Shown here: piece after piece, positions 28,001 through 37,330 of the stretch
Layout of the letters: the number at the start of each line of letters is the position of its first letter
Position numbering within the stretch: the stretch's first letter is position 1
NCBI RefSeq assembly: GCF_037975245.1
Contig: NC_092581.1
Coordinates: 17,909,303-17,973,302, forward strand
Origin: Apostichopus japonicus
Taxonomy: Eukaryota > Echinodermata > Holothuroidea > Aspidochirotida > Stichopodidae
Length of the DNA stretch: 64,000 nucleotides
Reading direction: 5' to 3'
Position numbers and translations under genes: made by a program
Notes under the pieces: generated by a model
Database searches by the model: none
What the model was told of the DNA's origin: nothing
What the model saw: only the letters and a program-made list of their open reading frames with translations

Positions 28001-29103
28001 AAGAAACAGACAAAGTATACTTCAACAGACTAATAGTAACATGTAATTACAATTTCCAACAAGAACGAACGAAAAGGTGATGGGGCTATTCCAATATTCT
28101 AGCATGGTTTCATTTAGTAATTGTCTCTCAATAATAACTGATTGGTGCCTTCATCTCCTAGAATGGAACCATTATGGATGGTCTTGCCTTGTGGAGACAA
28201 AACGTTGATAAGAGATTCGAAGGAATCGAGGAATGTACCATCTGTTATTCCGTCATCCACGGAGCCAACTGCTCTCTACCAAAGATTGGGTGTCGAACCT
28301 GCAAGAAGAAATTCCATTCGGCATGCTTGGTACGTAGCCCCCCCTCCCCCCTCCCCCTGAATGGGGTCTCTATGAAACATTGACATGAGTAACCTGTATC
28401 TGTTCCATCTGCAGTCTGTGGGTGATGTACATAGCGAACAAGTGAATTTATTAATCCTTGAAAGACTGTTAGGCACTGGCGACAGCTTTATGTGTCATGT
28501 TCAGTGCAGTACAGTTAATATATTTCGCATATACATAGACATACAAAAACAGTGCAATAATGGTACGTACAGGATACTAGAATAAAACATAAAATATTTA
28601 TCAAAGCTAGTAACCCTAAAGAAAAAGATAGAAAAAAGAGAACAAAGTAAGAAAGAAAGAAAAGATATACAAAACAAACTTGACAGTTATATCAATCACG
28701 GTACTTGGCAGTTAGATAACTCTTTAGTTGATACCTAAATGAAGCACATGATTTTGAATGTCTAATACCAGTTGGGAGATTATTCCATATTCCATGTAAT
28801 GTAAGGTAACGTAGCGTCACGTTAGGTAATTTAGTGAACCGTAAAGTGACGTTGTGTTACATTATGTTTTATAAACATATACTTGCCTACTTCTTTTCAG
28901 AGGACATTGGAAGAATTTTTGATTGAAGAGAATACTTATTCAGTTTGTAGTCGGGGACATTTCTCAGTAAATCATTTTATACTTTTGTTTATTGTTTTGT
29001 GTATTTATGAGTGTGTTTGGTTTTGTTTTTTTTCACTTCACAGTACAAATGGTTCAAGTCCAGTAACCAATCAACTTGTCCACTGTGCCGGAGTCCATTT
29101 TAA
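4078..29103 (+). CDS. LTN1: E3 ubiquitin-protein ligase listerin
   Basis: Listerin is the RING E3 ligase of the ribosome quality control complex. It binds stalled 60S subunits with NEMF and ubiquitinates the trapped nascent chain in the cytosol. Thirty coding exons join in phase to 1,847 aa (human about 1,766). The N-terminus [13 protein letters not shown], followed by a segment with [13 protein letters not shown], matches the conserved listerin start. Long HEAT-like helical repeats fill the middle. An RWD-like region lies at about residues 1690-1772 ([20 protein letters not shown]), and a C-terminal RING-variant domain at 1797-1844. The ATG has a G at -3. Introns carry SINEs, MITEs, tandem duplications and a polypyrimidine tract, but no frame break was found. 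Identity is very secure; individual boundaries rest on splice consensus and phase. Confidence 0.96.
4395..4690. repeat. Interstitial telomere-like repeats inside a palindrome-rich block
   Basis: In LTN1 intron 1, positions about 4531-4585 hold degenerate tandem GGTTAG units (the animal telomere repeat). They are flanked by TTCTTACGA-ctgt-TCGTAAGAA, a perfect 9-bp inverted repeat, by two copies of TGCGCAGTTGCT, and by further TTACGAC/GTCGTTAG palindromic pieces. The flanks suggest a small mobile or foldback element. No clear terminal repeats or target duplication were found. Confidence 0.6.
4725..4975 (-). mobile_element. tRNA-derived SINE (family B), copy 1
   Basis: Read on the minus strand, the right end carries a Ser/Leu-tRNA-like head: GTGGCCAAGTGGATAAAG as A box and GGTTTCGGGTTTGATACC as B box. 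About 170 bp of body follow. The same sequence recurs at 22560-22797. It lies in LTN1 intron 1. The tRNA arms do not close into a functional tRNA. Confidence 0.7.
9670..10053 (+). repeat. Two tandem ~190-bp repeats in LTN1 intron 7
   Basis: Two diverged direct copies run from about 9670 to 9861 and 9862 to 10053. Each has CTTTATACCTTGCTGGAG near its start, ACATAAACAAGAGTGATAAT in the middle and AGCTGTTTTTCACCTCTCT at its end. They are G-rich and noncoding. An open frame at 9940-10146 inside the second copy is an artefact. Confidence 0.8.
11880..12026 (+). repeat. Near-perfect 78-bp tandem duplication in LTN1 intron 9
   Basis: The sequence beginning ATGTTTAAGAGGGTTTTGTT at 11880 repeats at 11958 with almost no differences, through TACCTTCCTGAAAAT. 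The near identity points to a recent duplication or an assembly artefact. It starts about 50 bp after the exon 9 donor. Confidence 0.9.
15679..16035 (-). mobile_element. TTAA-flanked MITE, copy 1 (LTN1 intron 15)
   Basis: A non-autonomous DNA element of 357 bp on the minus strand. Its ends pair as imperfect terminal inverted repeats of the form AGGnnnnGAAGACTC. It is flanked by TTGA (a decayed TTAA) and TTAA. The same family occurs at 19697-20063 and 30511-30897. TTAA targets fit piggyBac or Kolobok elements. It starts 67 bp after the exon 15 donor. No transposase is encoded. Confidence 0.75.
19697..20063 (+). mobile_element. TTAA-flanked MITE, copy 2 (LTN1 intron 20)
   Basis: A 367-bp copy of the same element, flanked on both sides by TTAA. 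Its terminal repeats start AGGCATTGAAGACT on the left and, read inward on the other strand, AGGGTGTGAAGACTC on the right. It sits only 25 bp after the exon 20 donor and is inverted relative to copy 1 in the same pre-mRNA. Confidence 0.8.
20130..20410 (+). mobile_element. Possible SINE/LINE 3' tail
   Basis: The stretch 20341-20410 reads TTGTAAAGCGCATTGAGACT, then GCGCTATATAAATAAG and ATT repeats. I recall this pattern as a common 3' tail of retroposons in marine invertebrate genomes, probably recognised by an L2-type reverse transcriptase. The 5' extent (about 20130) is a guess. It follows MITE copy 2 in LTN1 intron 20. Confidence 0.45.
22560..22797 (-). mobile_element. tRNA-derived SINE (family B), copy 2
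   Basis: Homologous to 4725-4975 in the same orientation, sharing TTCAGATGGGAAAA, GAAAAACCCAC, TATGACTTGGC and the antisense tRNA-like head with TTGGCCACAG-type ends. It lies in LTN1 intron 22, next to an AAT microsatellite at about 22510. Confidence 0.7.
25124..25341 (-). mobile_element. tRNA-derived SINE (family A), copy 1, truncated head
   Basis: Minus-strand SINE in LTN1 intron 25. It ends in a TACA repeat tail (seen as ATGTATGTATG on the plus strand). It shares the body containing GACTTCGGTCAGCTTGCGGC with the copies at 29452, 36058 and 37086. The tRNA-like head is cut short near 25341. Confidence 0.75.
26425..26965 (+). repeat. 540-bp polypyrimidine tract with higher-order repeats (LTN1 intron 27)
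   Basis: Almost pure C/T on the plus strand. The phrase TTTCCCTGCCCTGCCCTCAC occurs four times at irregular spacing, so short CCTCTCC units are organised in larger repeats. The long Pro/Ser/Leu open frames over this tract are artefacts. It ends about 180 bp before exon 28. Such homopurine-homopyrimidine DNA can form triplexes; that is inference. Confidence 0.9.
28162..29103 (+). other. LTN1: LTN1 RING-variant domain, split across exons 29 and 30
   Basis: Exon 29 encodes the [11 protein letters not shown] segment followed by [13 protein letters not shown]. Exon 30 encodes [10 protein letters not shown] and then CPLCRSPF with the stop. Together they give the Cys/His zinc-ligand series of the listerin RING (CxxC, CxxC, HxxC, CxxC), all present. 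The domain is interrupted by the 714-bp intron 29. This is the E2-binding, catalytic end of the ligase. Confidence 0.95.
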
Positions 29104-29451
29104 AAGAGAGAAAAAAGGATTCTTCAGGAGATTTGACGGAGACAAGTTTTGAGATTTTAATGCAAAATATGAAGTGATAAAGACAGAGCGACATTTTAAT
29201 TTACATTATAGACCGATTAAGTAAAATTATTGCAGTTTTTGAGCAATATGGGGAAAAAAATGAAATAGTCTCCCTTTACAGCATATTGTTGTACAAGTTA
29301 GCTTAGGGATAAGTAGATTTAGTTGTATAAATTACCACTGAGAGTTTGAGAGGTAGTTTAATATTTGTATAGTTAATCAGATGTAATTCCTTGGAGCCAG
29401 GCACAAAATGACTGATAAACAGAATCTATGCGTGTGTGTGGGTGTATGTGT

Positions 29452-29696
29452 GTATGTATGTATGTATTTTAGATCCTCCTGCAAGCGGGAATTCGCAAAG
29501 AAGCCATCATTGGCTTATCAAAGCTGCAAGCTGACCGAAGTCAGTCTCTTAGATTCATATTTTAACTACCATGATTTTGAATTGTCAATTGTCAACAACT
29601 CTGTAACTGGATGACATACATTAATCTTGGAATGACTCAAACTCGGGGCCTTACGATTGAAAAGCACTGGCGTTAACCTCTGAGCTAACACTCCCT
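29452..29696 (-). mobile_element. tRNA-derived SINE (family A), copy 2, near full length
   Basis: Read on the minus strand it starts AGGGAGTGTTAGCTCAGAGG (A-box-like), continues with a degenerate B box (GAGTTTGAGTCATTCC) and the shared body, and ends in TACA repeats. It lies about 350 bp after the LTN1 stop codon and may be part of its 3' UTR. Confidence 0.8.
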
Positions 29697-29739
29697 AAGG
29701 ATAAATAGGATTAATAAGGATAGGATTAACAGATTGGAC

Positions 29740-29825
29740 GGATAAACAGAATGGAAGGAAAAACAAAATGGACGGATAAACAGAATAAACAGAATGGACG
29801 GATAAACAGAATGGAAGGAAAAGAA
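29740..29825. repeat. Short tandem repeat (ATGGACGGATAAACAGA units)
   Basis: Imperfect units of ATGGACGGATAAACAGA and GGAAGGAAAA alternate several times just downstream of the family A SINE. Seen directly; no function is suggested. Confidence 0.75.
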
Positions 29826-30510
29826 GTATATGATGAGATGTTCGAAGAAGAACTGGAGGAATAACCATGAATAAGAAAGTGATAACAATGCCATTCGGAA
29901 TCTTACAAAGGAGTCTTTAAATGATGGATCTGTATTTTATTTATTGAGTATTATTTTGGGTGAAGACAGTTGGTGGTGTGTAATTCGCCCTCCTCTAATA
30001 GCCCTACTGTGCAATGCATGAAGATCATGTTATCTTTATGGTGCCAGGTTCAGAAGAGAATCTGAGACTACATTGTGCGGCCTCTAGCTCGCAACTCTTT
30101 GGTGTGTACAAACCTCACAGTATTGTGATTTTTAGGTGAATACTTTGGAATGGGGCATAAAAATATGATTTGAAACCAGTGTTACACTGGAGGTCCGTTA
30201 ATTAATATGTAAAGAATGTAATTCATTGATGACTTTATTCTCATTCATCGATATTGTCATTGCAATTAGAACTTTTGTTTTAGTTTTGAGAATTCTACTT
30301 TCATGATTAAATTACATTGAGCTGTATAAATCCTTTTTATGGAATCAATTTAATATAGGGAGCTCCTGTGAGGAGTTTATCATGAGAATAGATCGCTACA
30401 GGGAGAAAATAAAATGCTGTCTTGTGTTTATAGTTTCTTGTTGATTTTGTGATGGTTTGCTGAAGGAATGTTTCAATTGGTATATTTCTAGCACTTTTGA
30501 AATCTGTTAA

Positions 30511-30897
30511 AGGCATTGAAGACTGGCCCCAAACCGCGTGCTGCCCTCTGCAAAAAGTTAACTTGCCGTTGCTTGCAAGTGAAGTTTTCTTCTTGTCTTT
30601 ACAAAATGCAGACAGTAATGAAACATGATACATTGTTATCTTTAGCTGGACCTGAGATCAGGGAGTTCCATGACAACTCCCTGCTGAGATATCCATCGCT
30701 GCTATGTACACTGTTGTGGGTATTGACCGATGCTGCATGTATTGACTGTACACTAGTGTCTAATTACCGACGGTAGCAAGCTGTGTTTGTATTTTCTGGG
30801 ATCGATGGTGGTGTCTAACACTTCTGTTACACCTCATTCGAAACTAGGTCAGATTAACAGCATGAGACGTTTCTTTGTGCGCGAGTCTTCATTCCCT
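30511..30897 (+). mobile_element. TTAA-flanked MITE, copy 3
   Basis: A 387-bp copy between LTN1 and EIF1AX, flanked by TTAA at 30507-30510 and 30898-30901. It matches copy 2 along its length, apart from a 25-bp palindrome plus 7-bp duplication inserted at 30659-30690 and small differences. Confidence 0.8.
30659..30683. mobile_element. 25-bp palindromic insertion with 7-bp target duplication
   Basis: CAGGGAGTT, a 7-base spacer and AACTCCCTG form a perfect 9-bp inverted repeat. It is flanked by direct CTGAGAT copies at 30652-30658 and 30684-30690. The other two MITE copies lack it and have a single CTGAGAT. The CAGGG ends resemble hAT termini. It could be a minimal TIR insertion or the remnant of a larger one. 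Confidence 0.65.
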
Positions 30898-31828
30898 TTA
30901 AGTGATTAATTATGATCCGAAAATAACAGTTTAGGTTAATAGAATAAACATGAAGAATCAGCAAAGTTTGGTGGTTTAGCTAGAAAAGAGTTGAGGACAA
31001 TGTGATAACCATACCTCCCCCTCCCTTTTTCTCTCCTATACACATATGAGAGTACAAACACCGTAAGGGCCTACTATAGTCACTTCAAATGAACACTTGC
31101 ATTTTTGCACAAATTTTATGATCAAGATTCTCTACTGGAATTTATTAACAAAATATGTTCGTTGGCTATCATTGACCTCTCTCTCTCTCCTGTAAATTGA
31201 TACCAAAAATGGGGAGCTGCATATTTGGCTCTGCTGAAAACTTCATACCGCAAAATTGATGCCCAAAACTTCATAATCACCCTCTATGTATATGTTGTGT
31301 AATATTATCACGAGATTCAAGGTCTAATTTTAGACCTTCCTCTCCTATTTAATCTTTAAAGAAGCCCACCCCTGCCCCCACCCTTTCATTATTGAAAAGA
31401 GTACCCGGTCAGTGGTCACAGAGGCTGAAGTTTGGATCTTAGCATGATCGTTAAAGGTAGGCTTATAACGAAACAGGTTAAATAGAAATGGAACAGACGA
31501 ATTAATTGAACTATGAAAGAGGTATTATTAACAACGGACAGGGAGACCAGAAATTTAATTTTGAGGGGGATCCACTTACTAACGAGAAATTGAGCTATAA
31601 GAGGGCCAGAAGCACATATACATGAAGAACACAGGTAGACTTCGTGAGACGATTCAATTAGCAATAGCGCCCCCTTTCGTCTTTATTTCGCAAGAACAAT
31701 CCTTCGACTGGGAACAACGTGACGATACTCTTTCCGAGTTACCAGCAAATACAGGAATTTTCAACGATCATACCACTAATCAACATCTGATTTGCACTTC
31801 TTGTTAAACCAGAACAAACGAATTTATT

Positions 31829-34800
31829 ATGCCCAAGAATAAGGGTTTGTAAAGACATAATTTGTGTAAAATCTACTGGGGTTTATAGGTTATATACTTA
31901 TCATTATCAATGAATGTGTAAGGTTCAGTATAGGAGCTTTGGCCTACTGACTACTGTATGCTTACTAGCATGTAATGCACAGTCACAGTTGGCACTTAAC
32001 CCGTTCTATACGTAAGAAATATGTATGCCTAAGAATCAAAACTAGCCTAAGTTAGGCTTTCTAGCCTAGGCTACATGAAAACGGTGACATTGGCTAATCT
32101 TAGTCATAGTCAACATATTCCTATATAATTCAACAATTTATTCGTGCTGCAATTGGTATGGCTAGACCTAATCATCGATTGCGATAGTTGCCTAGATAAA
32201 TACTGAGCACAAATGAACACAGAATAGGCCTAAGACTGCGTCATAATAATAGGCTAGTGGGGGACAAAATCTCAGCGAATCGGCAAGAAAATATGCATTT
32301 CCTTAATAACTGGGTATACTCCATATTCTGTAGCCAAAGCAGAAACATGTATGGTTCAGTAAGACAGGAATTGGATCAATAATTCAACAAGTCAGCATTT
32401 TTGTTGTCTTTCTTTTTCTACACCATAGAAACTTCCCTTTATTATTTATTTTTTTAAACAGTTTTTTTGTATTTGTCATACTTGTATCATAGCTTAATAG
32501 CTTGATGCAATCCACTCATTGAAGTAGGCTGTGCGGAAAAAATGTACGAAAGTGGTGCCAGTTTTAATGAAGATACGTTACCAGAAATTGCTATGTTTGT
32601 ACATAGACATTGTCATTGTGTAACTGTATGGAGATGGGCGAGAAAATTAGTAATAATTCTTAGCCCTAACAATATATATCATGTTTAAGTTGATTCCTGT
32701 AATTCGTTTCTGTATTGTGTGACATTAGACCATAGGAATAATCGATGGTACTAGAATGTCAATAAAATGCAAAATTTAACTTTTCTTTCGTTCTGTTGTA
32801 TTCAGGAAAGGGAGGAAAAAACAGGAGAAGGGGAAAGAATGAGAATGAGTCTGAAAAGAGAGAATTAGTTTTCAAGGATGATGGACAAGGTATATTGAAT
32901 TTCTTTTCCTATATTTTAGATATATATACATTTATTTCCCCTCCCCAGGCGCGTATCCAGGGGGGGCGTTAGGGGCGCGCACCTCCTACGCCTATGTGTG
33001 TAGTGTCCGGTTTCGGAAATATCTGGTATTTTTTTCATTTCCTTCAACGAAGTTTTATAATAGCCATTATAAGCGGTTTCAATATTTGTACACCAATAAA
33101 TTAACTGTGTCTGAATTTTCGAAAATTTCCTGACCAACAATTTTCAACATACTTCCCTCTACTCGCACAATTTGACCAGTCTGTTAGGGGTTCAAGGAGG
33201 TGTTTCTATATTGGTTGTCCATAGATGAAATTTTTTGCAACGTTATGGGTACAGTATGTTTTGAAGTGAGTTTAATCACGAGAAATGTGCATTTTCAAAT
33301 TCTGAACAAAAAATAGGCTTAAAACCTTCAAAAGTGGGGCTGTCGGGTATTGTGGGCCGCGACTTAGAATCACCTACAAAAGCAATGATCCACGGGACAT
33401 GCGATGAGGTCGAACATGATGTGTGACTGGTGACAATCTTCAAAAAGGTTATGGATGGGGAAAAAACTATTGGGAAATACTTGGTTCTCAGGCAAAAGTG
33501 TACATCTGGTTGGTCATTTTCAAGCCCGAGAAGTGCCATTTCCGGTGATCTGTGGGGTATCAAAACCAGAAATTTTCTTGTACGCTGCGCGCCAACCGAT
33601 GGTGGCGCTCCGCTTAGATAGTAATTCGCGCCCCCCGGGTTAGAAAATCCTGGATACACCCCTGCCTCCCCCTTCATATTCTTCATAAAGCAGTGCTAAG
33701 CCACTACTAAGAAGACATGCAGTTAATGTACGTCAGAGTGGTTTGAGAATTTTTACAGTATCAATCTGTGAAAATTATGATCATTGTTGGACTACTTTGC
33801 ATTAGCATTATGGGTGTTAAGTTTTCCTTCCGTAAAGACTACAGATTATTTAGTCAGTATTGTCATGTTGCCATGGAAATCATTGAATGTTGTATAATGT
33901 CTTGAAAAGAAAAGCAAGAGGTACATCTCCTAATGAAGTCCCTCATTTCAGTATAAAGAGTATGTTTACAGGGCTACTTAGTGCAACTTTATTCCTGCTG
34001 AAATGACTTAGGAACATATGACTTAGGACTATATACAGATGGCAAAATAGGTTTTTCATATTAAGCTTGGCTCATTGTTTGATTATTATATTTTACTGGT
34101 TGTTTTTGTATTCAGAAGGGGTTCAATCTGGGGCAGGGGAGGGGAAAGTCAGACTCTGAGGGGCATGGTGACATATGACTTTATTTTAGGTAGTTACCAC
34201 AAAATTACTTCAAAAATTCTGTAACACATAATATTCTAGTACTAATTGTAATGTTTTTCAACAAAACAGCCCCTTTCAAGTGCAACTAGTTAAAAATTTG
34301 CCGACGACGACGTTCTAGTAACAATTTTCTTTAATTTTTACACAAGAGGGAGATTCTTATAGATGACAAGAGTGCACCTTTTAATTTCCAATAACCAAAA
34401 GTATGCACTTTTCTTCACAATTTTGGCTGGGATGTGCCCCCTCCCCCAATACTCCTCCCCCCCCCTTCCCTGGCTATGCTGCCCCTGCTTACCTTTACTT
34501 CATTTAATGTAACCATTTCTGGACACCATATCCTTCATTCTGAAATGCAGAATACGCCCAGGTTCTGAAGATGTTGGGAAATGGTAGATTGGAAGCCCAG
34601 TGCTTCGACGGGGTCAAGAGATTGTGCCATATTCGAGGAAAATTGAGAAAGAAGGTCAGTAAGCAACGTAAATATCTCTCTGTACAGTTCCTGGTATGTT
34701 TTCAAGAAAACATGTGATAATGGCAGGAAAATGATAAAATATTTAAATGTCATGATCAGAGGATATTTTGTCTGTCTGTGATGTCATAGTCAATGCAAGA

Positions 34801-36609
34801 AGTCATTAAGCATTCACGTAACTCATCTCAGATGCTGGAACTAACTAGCTTAATATAATTTCAAAGGATTATCTAATAACATTTTTTACGTGTTCTTTTA
34901 CTTAAATAAGTTCGAATATGCAAAAACTATTCTGCTTTATGAATGCACTGTTTAGTGATTATGTGTTGAGAGCATTCCAGCAGAGCATTGCAACTCTCCA
35001 GAAGTTGCAAGTATTGTGACATCTTTTGTAAATTGATATCGATTTTCATCTTTCTTTTGGTGATTATTTCGGAATGGCTTTAGGTTTGGATCAACACATC
35101 GGACATCATTCTCGTCGGTCTTCGGGATTACCAAGACGCCAAGGCGGACGTGATTCTGAAATACAACGCAGACGAGGCCCGCAATCTGAAGGGTTACGGA
35201 GAACTGCCCAACTCTTGTAAGATCAATGAAACCACCATGTACGGAGAGAATGAAGAAGAAGATGACATCACCTTTGACCTTGACTACGACGATGATCAAG
35301 GAGACGATGATATTGAAGGCGTAAGTTAATAAATTTAAGACAACTTCAGGGAATAATTTAATGTTCAAATTTTGTGCAGCAGTTTTGAAGACCCTGAATT
35401 TAGTCCCCTATAAAATACTATGTGTTCCTGTGTACAAAAACTGCACTATACATCTTGCAATCGTATAACGACCTGACCATTTTGCATAGCATCTTGACCA
35501 TTTTGCATAGCAACCTGACCATTTTGCATAGCAACCTGACCATTTTGCATAGCAACCTGACCATTTTGCATAGTAACCTGACCATTTTGCATAGTAACCT
35601 GACCATTTTGCATAGTAACCTGACCATTTTGCATAGTAACCTGACCATTTTGCATAGCAACCTGACCAGTTTGCATAGCAACCCGACCATTTTGCATAGC
35701 AACCTGACCATTTTGCATAGTAACATGACCATTTTGTATAGCAACCTGAACATTTTGCATAGTAACCTGACCATTTCGCATAGCATTTTACGATGCGATA
35801 TACGATAAAATATTCCCTGTACTGATAGCTATTCATTGCCTGTATCTGTCAGAATGTAGAGCATATTTATCGATATCAAGTGACCAGGAGGAATGTAATG
35901 TGTGAAAAAACGTGGTGTTATATTTCAGTTTTTCAAGATTCTAGTTTCTTTTTCTTCTCTTCTGCAAGGATTACATGAAATTGAAGCGAACTTATGTCCT
36001 CAGTGCTGAAAAGGCTTCAGTATTATAATTCCAAGTTTTTGGTTCACAATTTGAATATATGTATGTATTTTAGATCCTCCTGCAAGCAGGAAGTCGCGAA
36101 GAAGCCATCATTGGCCTATCAAAGCCGCAAGCTGACTGAAGTCAGTCTCTTAGATACATTTTTTAACGTCCATGATTATGAATTGTCAATAACTCTGTAA
36201 CTGGACGACATACATTAATCTTGGAGTGACTCGAACTCGGGACCTTATGATTGAAAGGCACCGGTGTCAACCACTGAGCTAACACTCCCTGTTAGCTTAA
36301 TATATATTTGGTATCTATTTTTTTATATCTGGTAACAAAAATATTAAGATATTGAGATTGATATCTCATCGCTTAAATCATATCTTGATATCTTGTACTG
36401 TTACTTTCTGTACTGGATTTAACAGTACTCTACTCTAAGAGCTACACTACAGGTTGTAGCAGAATAGATTAGTTGGTTGGATTGAGGGATTTCCAATTAG
36501 TAATGAATATCACCTCCATGAACATAGATCAAGTTTGTATCTGGATTCACGTTTTGCCTTTGAAGTCTTTCTTTGATGTTGTTTTTTCTTCCTTCTTTTG
36601 CAGATTTAG
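31829..36609 (+). CDS. EIF1AX: Eukaryotic translation initiation factor 1A
   Basis: eIF1A binds the 40S A site, promotes scanning and start-codon selection, and recruits eIF5B through its C-terminus. Five exons join in phase: 31829-31844, 32806-32889, 34551-34654, 35084-35320 and 36604-36609. They give 148 aa (human 144). The order is: basic N-terminal tail ([20 protein letters not shown]), OB fold at about residues 22-94 ([20 protein letters not shown]), a helical part ([20 protein letters not shown]) and an acidic tail ending DDDIEGI. The last coding exon supplies only Ile and the stop. The usual metazoan ending is DIDDI. Exon 1 is 16 nt of coding sequence with a weak GTTTGT donor, but phase and product fit exactly. 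A paralogue name (X or Y) has no meaning outside mammals. Confidence 0.95.
32946..33664. mobile_element. hAT-like non-autonomous element in EIF1AX intron 2
   Basis: The left end CAGGCGCGTATCCAGG and the right end, which reads CAGGGGTGTATCCAGG on the other strand, form a 16-bp terminal inverted repeat with two mismatches. Length is 719 bp. Both flanks are C-rich, so the 8-bp target duplication cannot be judged. Open frames inside encode no recognisable transposase. Confidence 0.65.
35471..35790. repeat. 21-bp minisatellite, about 15 units, EIF1AX intron 4
   Basis: Units of ACCTGACCATTTTGCATAGC plus one A or T repeat about 15 times with little divergence. Because 21 is divisible by 3 and the unit lacks stops in several frames, long heptad-repeat open frames appear on both strands; these are artefacts. 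A single related unit with shared flank lies inverted at 52238-52300. Confidence 0.95.
36058..36290 (-). mobile_element. tRNA-derived SINE (family A), copy 3
   Basis: Near full-length minus-strand copy in EIF1AX intron 4. Its head reads AGGGAGTGTTAGCTCAGTGG, with a good B box in GAGTTCGAGTCACTCC, then the shared body and a TACA-type tail. It lies about 310 bp before the two-codon terminal exon. Confidence 0.85.
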
Positions 36610-36867
36610 CCTTCCTAATTTACACAGAAGCTCCGTCACATTTTGGGAATTACCGACATGTGCAATTTTGTATGGAAAATTGCTTTGTCATCAAGCGCTC
36701 TGTAACCATAACGAGGAGATTGTTTAAACGCTGCCTTTGATCTGCTGTGTGAAGAACTGGTGTTATCGAGCACATGTAATAGATGTGCTGCTTTTCCATT
36801 TAACCTTTCAGAGTAAATATTATATTTTTCTGGAAGATCTATCGCTTAGCAGACCTGGTAACAGACA

Positions 36868-36873
36868 AATAAA
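36868..36873 (+). terminator. Candidate EIF1AX polyadenylation signal
   Basis: AATAAA lies 259 bp after the EIF1AX stop codon, in the context GACAAATAAAATGTGG. It is the first canonical hexamer downstream, so the mature 3' end is probably near 36,890. Inferred from position. Confidence 0.6.
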
Positions 36874-37085
36874 ATGTGGTCCAAACTTTGGAAGTGTTTT
36901 TCCTTTTATTAGACTGAGGATAATAGGATATTGTCTGAGCCTTTACGGGTTAAGTATGTAAGAAAAGGAAAAAGTATTTTTCGAGTAAGAAGGTGAAAAA
37001 ACAGAAGCCAGATGGGAAACATTAAAAAGGATAAAATATTTCTTAAATTTTTTCTGACATTCATGATGAGCCAAGACAAAAGAAA

Positions 37086-37330
37086 TCGGCGGAGTGTATA
37101 GCCTAGTGGTTAACGCCGGCGTCTCCCAGTCATGAGATCCCCGGTTCGATTCCCCGCCGACAGCAATGTGTGTCGTCTGGCAAGGGGTGTTGTTCAATAA
37201 CAACTTCCCGAGATGGACGTTAAATGGATGTGTGCCGAGAGATTGGCTTCGGTCAGCTTGCAAATCTATAAGCCTCCATGGCTTCTTTCGCGAGTTCCAG
37301 CTTGCGGGAAGATCACATATACATACATAC
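37086..37330 (+). mobile_element. tRNA-derived SINE (family A variant with a different head)
   Basis: Plus-strand SINE. The head TAGCCTAGTGGTTAACGCC plus GGTTCGATTCCCC has A and B boxes. TCGGCGG at 37086-37092 can pair with CCGCCGA, but six extra bases and a poor T arm argue against a real tRNA. The body shares GTCGTC, GGACGTTAAA, TTCGGTCAGCTTGC and TGGCTTCTTTCGCGA with the other family A copies, and the tail is TACA repeats. Confidence 0.8.

Larger units (their letters stand above)
16544..29103 (+). other. LTN1: LTN1 exon map, coding exons 16-30
   Basis: Coding exons: 16544-16665, 17489-17631, 18627-18743, 18873-19012, 19515-19671, 20855-20999, 21929-22148, 22911-23145, 23983-24069, 24741-24927, 25464-25641, 26262-26394, 27148-27430, 28162-28329 and 29044-29103 (TAA stop). 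All junctions keep phase. The donor of exon 25 is a weak GTCTGT; the others are close to consensus. Confidence 0.9.
29104..31828. other. LTN1 3' UTR and intergenic stretch to EIF1AX
   Basis: Holds the start of the LTN1 3' UTR, a family A SINE (29452-29696), a short tandem repeat (29740-29825), MITE copy 3 (30511-30897) and, near its right end, the promoter and 5' leader of EIF1AX. An AATAAA near 29783 inside the tandem repeat is the first polyadenylation-like motif I see after the LTN1 stop. No additional gene is supported. Confidence 0.6.

Noticed and set aside
33276-33686. A 136-aa minus-strand open frame
   Set aside because: It spans most of the hAT-like element, has no domain, and no splice link to a gene.
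35408-35836. Heptad-repeat open frames (YAKWSG-like, LTILHSN-like) on both strands
   Set aside because: A 21-bp repeat without stops opens several frames at once. It lies inside EIF1AX intron 4 with no start context or conserved protein.
37086-37158. A tRNA gene
   Set aside because: A box, B box and a 7-bp acceptor pairing are present, but six extra bases before the D arm and a mispaired T arm argue against it. It is fused to the SINE body and TACA tail.
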